Part shown: piece by piece, positions 1 through 4,756 of the stretch
Layout of the letters: every line of letters starts with the position of its first letter
Position numbering within the stretch: position 1 is the first letter of the stretch
Source: Planctomycetota bacterium
Lineage (GTDB): Bacteria > Planctomycetota > UBA1135 > GCA-002686595
Length of the DNA: 6,105 nt
Direction: 5' to 3'
Assembly (NCBI GenBank): GCA_029259675.1
Contig: JAJDES010000414.1
Coordinates: 1 to 6,105, forward strand
Position numbers and translations under genes: made by a program
The notes under the pieces: generated by a model
Told to the model about the DNA's origin: nothing
Databases searched by the model: none
Seen by the model: the letters and a program-made list of their open reading frames with translations, nothing else

Positions 1-347
1 GCGGCGGGAACATAGGAGCCCTCGGCAAATTGCGCCTTGGAAGCAAAGCGTTCAGCCAATTCGCGCGAGCGATCGCAAAGCCACCCGTCGTGTTCGATTC
101 CCGCAGCTTCGAAGCCCAACAGGTCGGCGAGAATGGTCATCGCGCCGACGCCGGATCCAAATTCAAGGAAACTCGTCGCCAGGGGCCGCAGCGCGGATAG
201 CACCGGCACCGCCGTGCGATAGTCGGCGTGCAGCAAAGCTCCAACCACTCCACCCGAACCCGCTTCAACGCGATCGTTCAACTCCTGCCAGGCCGCCTCC
301 GCCTCGCGCGCCAAGCGCTCAAATCGATCCTCATTCGCGGGGTTCAC
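1..347 (-). CDS. Class I SAM-dependent methyltransferase, 5' part only (3' end beyond left edge)
   Basis: The first 115 residues are visible. A helical N-terminal segment (residues 5-29) precedes a Rossmann-type start. Motif I is FLEFGSGVGAM at residues 60-70, the glycine-rich SAM-binding loop. An acidic end-of-beta2 motif, GIEHD (83-87), fits the ribose-binding acidic residue. These two motifs in this spacing are typical of class I SAM methyltransferases; the substrate cannot be told because the catalytic and substrate-binding half lies outside the window. The start is a GTG at 345-347: an in-frame TAG lies four codons upstream, so no earlier start is possible, and the next ATG is inside the SAM-binding core. 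No clear ribosome-binding site is seen. The gene begins 53 bases after the stop of the DUF4388-TPR gene on the same strand, so co-transcription is plausible. The fold is fairly certain; the target is unknown. Confidence 0.8.
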   Translation of the reverse strand, partial: MNPANEDRFERLAREAEAAWQELNDRVEAGSGGVVGALLHADYRTAVPVLSALRPLATSFLEFGSGVGAMTILADLLGFEAAGIEHDGWLCDRSRELAERFASKAQFAEGSYVPA

Positions 348-400
348 AGCTGCAGCCTACCAGAGCTGAGCCCAGTCTCCCGCGACCACAGTGAAGCCGG

Positions 401-2068
401 CTATTGGTCGCCGCGAAGTCCGCTTCCAAACTCGGCGGAATCGGCCGAGGAAGCCCCGCGCTCTTGCAAACTCTCCAATTGTTGGGCCACGTCGAAAACG
501 GCCGTCGGCGAGTAGGGAAAACGCTCACTCACTGTGGAGTAGACTTGGGCTGCTTCCGAATAAAACTGCCACTCAATCAATTCGCCGTTGGCCACCTCCG
601 CAGTGGCCGCCAAATACGCGCGGCGGGCCATGCATTCGTAAAGCAAACCGGCACCCAAAAGCCCGGCGATGACAATCAGTCCGCTGCGTTGGAAGAGTCG
701 CTTGCGCCGCACGCGCCGTTCAAGGAAGACTCGATTGTCGATGTCCCTGAGGGTTTCCTGGGCCCGCTGGTGCTTGGGATCCAGCTCCAGGATCTCCGCG
801 TAGGCACTGCGCGCGCGATCATCCTCCGCAGCCGCCAAACTCTCCTTGCCGGCCTTTTCCAGGGCAGCGACGGCAACGGACACTTCGCCGCAATTGGCCA
901 AACAGCGCGCCAACTCAAGTCGCAGGGCCCAATTCTCGGGGAACTCGCGCAGGAGCACTTCGATCACACCCTTGGCACGTAGGTGCAGGCCCTGGGCGCG
1001 CAACGAATCGGCCCAGCCCACGCCCTCGTACAGCGCCAATTCCACGTCGCCGGTTTCGCGCGCAAGATCGTAACCGCGTTCCCAAAGCGAAGCGTCGCTG
1101 GGATCGAGTTCGCGCGCGCGCACCAGGGCCACGCGCGCTTCGGCCAGGGCGCCCGCTTCGAAGCGTAGATTCGAGAGCTGCTTGAAAGCTTCGCCCGCTT
1201 CGGCTTCATGTCCAAGCTCCAGTCCCATCCGCGCTCGCGCTTCCAGCAAACCGGGATGCCGCGGAATTTCGGACAAGCCGTGATCGAGCAAAGTCCATGC
1301 GCGCTCGGGATCTTGGCTTTCGACTTCGCCCGCCAACTGTAGCAAGTCGTCGGCTCCCAAGGGACGCGCGCAATGCGAACTGCACAACTCGGCGAGCACC
1401 TGATAAGCCTGGAAGCGGCAATGCGGAAAGGCCGCCATGGCTTCGGCGGCACTGCGCGTTCCGTCCAAACGCGCCAAGAGGGCCGTTGCCAATTCGGGAT
1501 CCACTTGGCTCGGCAGGTCCATGCCTGCACTCGCAGCAAAATGTTGCGAGCTGGAGGGCACGCGTTGCTTGATCAATTGCCAATGATCCTGCCGACGGGC
1601 GGACTCGAGCAAAGTGGCGCTCACCGACAGCGGTCTCGAAATCTCCGGCAACTCTTCGTCAAAGACATCCTTGGGCCGCACGCCTTCGTCAAAAGCGAAA
1701 CCGGTTGTCTTGGTAACCAGCAGTGCGCAGACGCACTCAAGCAAGTAGGCCCCGGCCAATTCATCGAGCGACTCACTCGTTAGAACCCCGGCATCTACCA
1801 GCCTCTCTCCAACAGTCTTGCGTCCGCGTTTGGCCTTCTTGCGCGCACCCGCTAGCGCCGCTTCGTCATACCAGCCGGCATCCTCAAGCGCATCCAAGAG
1901 CAAGCCACTACCCGCGCCGGCCATGGCAACGATGCAGCCCTCTTCCAATTGCAAGTGACTGGTGCCCAACTCACCTTCAATGCACAGATGTCCACTGCGC
2001 CGGTGAATCTCCAAATTTTGGAGCAAATCGGGGAGTTCGAGAATGGAAAGGTCAGCCTGGGAAGTCAT
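401..2068 (-). CDS. DUF4388 (PatA-N-like) and TPR-repeat protein with one C-terminal transmembrane helix
   Basis: This is a 555-residue protein. Residues about 5-135 resemble DUF4388 (the PatA N-terminal-like domain): an LPDLLQNLEIHRRSGHLCIE opening, the LEEGCIVAMAGAG turn (41-53), a helical stretch with TVGERLVDAGVLT (85-97), and a closing TGFAFDEG strand (122-129). Residues about 245-450 are helical and alanine/leucine/glutamate-rich with TPR-like pairs, for example ARELDPSDASLWERGYDLA and YAEILELDPKHQRAQETL. A basic patch, RRVRRKR (451-457), precedes a single hydrophobic helix at about 463-479. By the positive-inside rule the first ~460 residues are cytoplasmic and a ~75-residue tail lies outside. 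The tail carries another TPR-like helix pair (YSEAAQVYSTVSERFPYSP). In this domain class DUF4388 is linked with regulatory and signalling proteins, and TPRs mediate protein contacts; the specific role here is unknown. The ATG start directly precedes the DUF4388 domain; no Shine-Dalgarno sequence is evident. Confidence 0.85.
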   Translation of the reverse strand: MTSQADLSILELPDLLQNLEIHRRSGHLCIEGELGTSHLQLEEGCIVAMAGAGSGLLLDALEDAGWYDEAALAGARKKAKRGRKTVGERLVDAGVLTSESLDELAGAYLLECVCALLVTKTTGFAFDEGVRPKDVFDEELPEISRPLSVSATLLESARRQDHWQLIKQRVPSSSQHFAASAGMDLPSQVDPELATALLARLDGTRSAAEAMAAFPHCRFQAYQVLAELCSSHCARPLGADDLLQLAGEVESQDPERAWTLLDHGLSEIPRHPGLLEARARMGLELGHEAEAGEAFKQLSNLRFEAGALAEARVALVRARELDPSDASLWERGYDLARETGDVELALYEGVGWADSLRAQGLHLRAKGVIEVLLREFPENWALRLELARCLANCGEVSVAVAALEKAGKESLAAAEDDRARSAYAEILELDPKHQRAQETLRDIDNRVFLERRVRRKRLFQRSGLIVIAGLLGAGLLYECMARRAYLAATAEVANGELIEWQFYSEAAQVYSTVSERFPYSPTAVFDVAQQLESLQERGASSADSAEFGSGLRGDQ

Positions 2069-2289
2069 GGGGAAAAATCCGCGGACAATAGATCCCCCTA
2101 TGTCGGTTCCCCGATTCCCTCAGATTGACACCCACCCTTCCGAAGCCGCCTACATGTGGAAAGAGTTTCCCATTCCCATCTCTTTTGGCTCTTGCTTGCT
2201 CGATTCCGGACAAGGCCTTCAACTCGAAAACCTCTCGCACGAGCAAATAACAAAGTCATGGCCTCGGTAATTTGGACCCCAAGAGCACA
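2069..2289. other. Intergenic stretch with no recognisable gene
   Basis: This lies between the last avd-like similarity and the DUF4388-TPR start, and should contain the promoter of the latter if it is not read through from upstream. No convincing -35/-10 pair, terminator or RNA gene was seen. There is no AAC-rich (GTT-rich on the plus strand) copy of the kinase VR, so no DGR template repeat, and no reverse-transcriptase motif such as a YADD box in any frame. Short ORFs crossing it in several frames lack recognisable domains. Confidence 0.6.
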
Positions 2290-2453
2290 GATCCACTCAA
2301 ACCATTCGGGCCCAAAACACAAGCAATCTAGATGTATAGCTGACGATTCTTTCGGACTCCTTAACGGTGCGCAACTTGAAGACGCAGTTTCGCATTACAA
2401 AGAGTTTGACACTTGCCGACACCGGAATCGCAATGCCCACTCACAAGTAACCC
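2290..2453 (-). pseudogene. Decayed 3' half of an avd-like gene
   Basis: Past the TAA that ends the 2454-2660 ORF, the same frame keeps reading as plausible Avd sequence: GLLVSGHCDSGVGKCQTL, then NAKLRLQVAHR, then a second TAA, then KNRQLYI and a TAG. After a frame change, RLLV-FWARMV is followed by TGA near 2300, where Avd proteins usually have a last helix of the kind LLVEIGRMVGGW. Avd helices 2-4 typically carry an AN-LRLQ-LR pattern and this closing motif, so the order and spacing fit a single gene broken by two or more stop codons and an indel. The first TAA is one base from GAA. The alignment is from memory of the family, not a search, so the 3' boundary and exact lesions are uncertain. 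It could instead be ordinary intergenic DNA with chance similarity. Confidence 0.45.
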
Positions 2454-2660
2454 TTAAAGATCGGTGAGTGCTGCTTCGATGCGTGAGCCCAAACCGTAGC
2501 GCAGGTTGCGGGGAAAGGCTCCAACCTTTGGGAGGACCCAGCGCAATATGTCCGCAGCAAGAATCACAGCGAAGGGATCGTCTTTGCGAGATGCGGGCCG
2601 CCCCCGTTGGGGGCGGCCAATGGCTGCCGGCCCCTCTCCAGGCTTGTCACTGCTCTTCAT
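2454..2660 (-). CDS. avd: Avd-like DGR accessory protein (four-helix-bundle family), truncated N-terminal half
   Basis: This is a 68-residue ORF; complete Avd proteins are roughly 110-130 residues. A low-complexity basic/proline lead (1-26) is followed by DDPF (27-30), an amphipathic helix ending RWVLPKV (40-46), FPR (49-51), and RYGLGSRIEAALTDL (54-68). The W-LLP / FPR / LG-RIE / DL rhythm is characteristic of the first helix and turn of Avd, the basic pentameric protein that binds the DGR reverse transcriptase and is needed for mutagenic retrohoming. It ends at a TAA where the second helix should continue, so it is probably not functional. The ATG lies 48 bases after the stop of a kinase-FGE gene that has a DGR-type variable region, which is the usual DGR order (target, then avd). 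The lead residues 15-22 coincide with a hairpin, so the true start is unsure; no ribosome-binding site is evident. Confidence 0.65.
   Translation of the reverse strand: MKSSDKPGEGPAAIGRPQRGRPASRKDDPFAVILAADILRWVLPKVGAFPRNLRYGLGSRIEAALTDL
2596..2618. repeat. Perfect GC-rich inverted repeat (10-bp stem, 3-nt loop)
   Basis: The arms GGCCGCCCCC (2596-2605) and its exact reverse complement (2609-2618) are separated by GTT. There is no T-run on either side, so it is not a typical intrinsic terminator. It lies about 90 bases past the stop codon of the DGR-type target gene and inside the doubtful N-terminal lead of the avd-like ORF. In the Bordetella phage DGR, a GC-rich hairpin/cruciform just after the VR is needed for efficient target recognition. 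This one is further away and has a 3-base loop, so equivalence is only a possibility. Confidence 0.75.
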
Positions 2661-2662
2661 TT

Positions 2663-2716
2663 GAAAAATGAATGGGAAGAAATAAAGGAAAAGGGAAAAA
2701 GTGGAAAGTTAAGGAG
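2663..2716 (+). other. Purine-rich tract on the plus strand across the kinase stop codon
   Basis: Of 54 bases, 48 are A or G on the plus strand (six T, no C); the coding strand is correspondingly pyrimidine-rich. It spans the stop of the kinase-FGE gene and most of the gap before the avd-like ORF. It has no coding meaning that can be seen. Such strand-asymmetric tracts can form unusual DNA structures or simply be AT-rich spacer. Confidence 0.6.
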
Positions 2717-4547
2717 CCCTCGCGACACGGAAACCGATGATGTTGAAGGAGAAGTCGGACCTGACGTAGTTGCGATAGGAGGCGCGAACGTTCCGAGGGA
2801 AGATGTTCCAGGAAGCGCCGCGCACAACCAAGAACTCACCATTTGCACTTTTGTAATTTGCACTTTTGTAAAATGTTGAATCAACTGCTCCTTGCTGCTT
2901 GGCTCGGGAATACAACCTTGAATCGTAAGGAGTCGAGCACCACTCGTAAACGTTTCCAAGCATGTCCTTGAAGCCCCACGCATTCGCTTGCCTTTTCCCA
3001 ACATCCTTTGATTCACTCTCTGAGTTCCCGCGGAACCATGCGATGTTTTCAAGCTCACCATAGCGGGCTGCGTCGCTTCCGGCACGGCAAGCGTATTCCC
3101 ATTCGCATTCACTGGGCAGACGCAAGCCCGTCTTCGTTCGGAATCCAGAGTCTGGCTCGTTTATTCGATCCCAACTTACATTCTCCACCGGGCGGTTTGC
3201 GCCTTTGAAGTAGGACGGATCATCACCCACCTTAGCGGTCTCCCACTGGGCTTGCGTGACCTCCGTTTCCCCCAAATAAAATGCATCTGTGAATCGCACG
3301 CGATGAGCAGGAGATTCCTCATCTTCGGCCTCGCTATCCCCAGGGGATGCACCAATCACATCTTCACCCGGCGGCACAAGCAGCATCACGATTCCCGTTC
3401 CCCTGTCCTTCACCTTCCAAGGCAAGCCCGTGGCCAGCATGCGCTTGCGTCCATCTGCGTCCGTAACCACTTCCGGATCCGGATCCTGCACCAACACATC
3501 TGCCCATCCGTCCACGGGTGAAGGCGCCACTTTCGACTCAACTACCAGCGAGTACTCCTTGCTGATGATCCTGTCCGGCGGAGGTGGAGACACCATTGAT
3601 CTTGTGCCGCTCGTGCCGGCCTCTGGATCCGCAAGCTGTGTATCTACTCGCCAAGACTCTCGCTCGAGCATCTGAACCACAGCGGCCCCGTCTTTTGGGC
3701 GCTCAGCCGGGTCCTTTCGTGTACAAGCCAGGACAATATCGGCGATCTCGGCCGGGACGTTCGATACTTCTGTGCGCGGGTCGGGGAAGGGAAGACTGCG
3801 CACGCGATCGGCAACCTCAACCAGTGAGCCTCCCTGCACTCCGTCCTTGCCCGTCAACATCAAGTAGAGCGTTGCACCGAGTGAATACACATCGGCCGTG
3901 GGCCCCACGCTCTTCGCGTCACTGAATTGCTCGGGCGGCATGTAACGTGGTGTCCCCATCGCCACACCTGTGTTCGTTAGCTCGACATCCCCTTCAATTT
4001 GCTTGGCCAAGCCCAAGTCGGCGACTTTCACGCGACCGTCGGCACCATTTAGGATGTTGTCGGGCTTGATGTCTCGATGCACTAGACCGGCAGCGTGCGC
4101 TGCGGCCAATCCGCGCGCGGCGCCGAGAATGATTCTGCCAGCCTCATCGGGATCGAGCGGCCCCTTGCGGGCGACGCGTTTGCGCACGTCTTCGCCCTCG
4201 ATGAATTCCATCACCAAGAAGTGCAAGCCGCTTGAGTCCGCGACGTCATAAACGCGCACGACGTTTTCGTGCTGGATGCTTGCGGCCGCCCGCGCTTCTT
4301 TCTTGAAGCGTTGGACAAAACTGTCGTTGCGACGCAGCAATCCGGGATCAAGGCACTTTACCGCAACCTCAATCTCTAGATCGGTGTGCTTGCCGCGGTA
4401 GACGACGCCCATCCCGCCTTGGCCCAGGGTCTCGAAGAGCACGTAGCGGCGATCGAGGACCTTGTAATTGTCCACCACCGGCACGTCGCGCAGTAGCGGG
4501 TCCGAGATCGGATCCTGGGCGGGCTTGGAGGGAATATCTGAAGCCAT
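2709..4547 (-). CDS. Ser/Thr protein kinase fused to an FGE-like C-type-lectin domain; DGR-type variable protein
   Basis: This is a 612-residue protein. The eukaryotic-type kinase domain (about 35-295) has glycine loop GQGGMGVVYRG (42-52), catalytic lysine in AVKCLD (K64), HRDIKPDN (157-164), metal-binding DLG (177-179) and GTPRYMPPEQ (198-207), so all key catalytic residues are present. A proline-containing linker (about 295-371) leads to an FGE-sulfatase/C-type-lectin domain (about 372-612) with YLGETEVTQAQW, NRPVENVSWD, RLPSECEWEYACRAG and MLGNVYEWC. The FGE catalytic cysteine pair near the C-terminus is absent, so formylglycine synthesis is unlikely and ligand binding more likely. The C-terminal ~35 residues carry the DGR-like variable region. 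No signal peptide or membrane helix is seen, so it is probably a cytoplasmic kinase whose lectin-fold domain senses a ligand or partner. The ATG at 4547 was chosen because the in-frame GTG at 4652 would add 35 Cys/Trp-rich residues unlike the family; no Shine-Dalgarno sequence supports either. Confidence 0.9.
   Translation of the reverse strand: MASDIPSKPAQDPISDPLLRDVPVVDNYKVLDRRYVLFETLGQGGMGVVYRGKHTDLEIEVAVKCLDPGLLRRNDSFVQRFKKEARAAASIQHENVVRVYDVADSSGLHFLVMEFIEGEDVRKRVARKGPLDPDEAGRIILGAARGLAAAHAAGLVHRDIKPDNILNGADGRVKVADLGLAKQIEGDVELTNTGVAMGTPRYMPPEQFSDAKSVGPTADVYSLGATLYLMLTGKDGVQGGSLVEVADRVRSLPFPDPRTEVSNVPAEIADIVLACTRKDPAERPKDGAAVVQMLERESWRVDTQLADPEAGTSGTRSMVSPPPPDRIISKEYSLVVESKVAPSPVDGWADVLVQDPDPEVVTDADGRKRMLATGLPWKVKDRGTGIVMLLVPPGEDVIGASPGDSEAEDEESPAHRVRFTDAFYLGETEVTQAQWETAKVGDDPSYFKGANRPVENVSWDRINEPDSGFRTKTGLRLPSECEWEYACRAGSDAARYGELENIAWFRGNSESESKDVGKRQANAWGFKDMLGNVYEWCSTPYDSRLYSRAKQQGAVDSTFYKSANYKSANGEFLVVRGASWNIFPRNVRASYRNYVRSDFSFNIIGFRVARAP
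2736..2810 (-). other. Putative DGR variable region (VR) within the kinase-FGE gene
   Basis: It encodes WNIFPRNVRASY and RNYVRSDFSFNII, the ligand-facing end of the lectin fold, framed by conserved RGAS before and GFRVARAP after. In DGR targets the VR derives from a template with AAC codons whose adenines are randomised. Here AAC remains at N581, N586, N593 and N602, and the other expected positions are ATC, TTC, TAT, TTC, TAC or ATC. Each is reachable from AAC or AAT by adenine changes alone, while framing codons (CCT, CGG, CGC, GCC, TCC, GTC) are adenine-poor. The template is not in the window, so the exact VR limits are inferred from codon pattern only. A non-diversified FGE-like C-terminus is the alternative. 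Confidence 0.7.
2841..2870. repeat. Exact 15-bp tandem duplication (two copies)
   Basis: The unit ATTTGCACTTTTGTA occurs at 2841-2855 and again, without change, at 2856-2870. On the coding strand it gives YKSAN twice (residues 560-569), in frame, about 11 residues before the putative VR. The unit is AT-rich against a GC-rich gene. Exact identity suggests a recent slippage or duplication event. Confidence 0.95.
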
Positions 4548-4580
4548 GGAGCGAGCGCATTGCGCGCAGGCTCTATTACC

Positions 4581-4593
4581 GCCGCAGTGCGGC
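4581..4593. repeat. Short interrupted palindrome upstream of the kinase start
   Basis: The arms GCCGC and GCGGC flank a 3-base centre AGT. It lies 34-46 bases upstream of the chosen ATG, next to a TAGAAT hexamer on the coding strand (4598-4603) that could be a -10 element. It might be an operator or leader hairpin, or chance; nothing else supports a role. Confidence 0.3.
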
Positions 4594-4732
4594 TGAGATT
4601 CTAGCCAGGCATGGGCATCGGCGACACAGCTTGCCCTCCAGCTCCATCCCACCTACCCAAAATGGATGCAAGCCCCAAAGCGTCGGTCCGGGCGAGATGC
4701 CTTGGACTCCGCTCTGAGACTTGCGCAATTCC

Positions 4733-4748
4733 GGCTGTGAAACCAGCC
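4733..4748 (-). terminator. Weak hairpin just after the FG-GAP gene stop; doubtful terminator
   Basis: On the minus strand GGCTG and CAGCC (5-bp stem, 6-base loop) begin 9 bases after the FG-GAP stop codon. There is no following T-run and the stem is short, so intrinsic termination is uncertain. The 209-base gap to the kinase start still suggests separate transcription units. Confidence 0.2.
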
Positions 4749-4756
4749 AGGCTCAT

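Noticed and set aside
404..982. 192-residue plus-strand ORF antisense to the DUF4388-TPR gene
   Set aside because: It has no domain of its own, and the opposite strand encodes a coherent 555-residue protein with a TPR region and a membrane helix.
2098..2322. 74-residue minus-strand ORF in the gap before the DUF4388-TPR gene
   Set aside because: It overlaps the avd-like remnant in another frame, and its sequence has no recognisable domain, coding bias or ribosome-binding site.
3473..3487. Short GGATCC-containing direct repeat in the kinase linker
   Set aside because: It is a two-fold run of Asp-Pro codons in a low-complexity linker; too short to imply more than local codon repetition.
4598..4603. 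TAGAAT on the minus strand as a -10 promoter element for the kinase gene
   Set aside because: It matches five of six consensus bases, but no acceptable -35 hexamer lies 16-18 bases upstream, so it cannot be separated from chance.
4548..4652. N-terminal extension of the kinase from an in-frame GTG at 4652
   Set aside because: The added 35 residues are Cys/Trp/His-rich and unlike the family. The ATG at 4547 leaves a normal ~35-residue lead before the kinase domain. Neither start has a clear ribosome-binding site.
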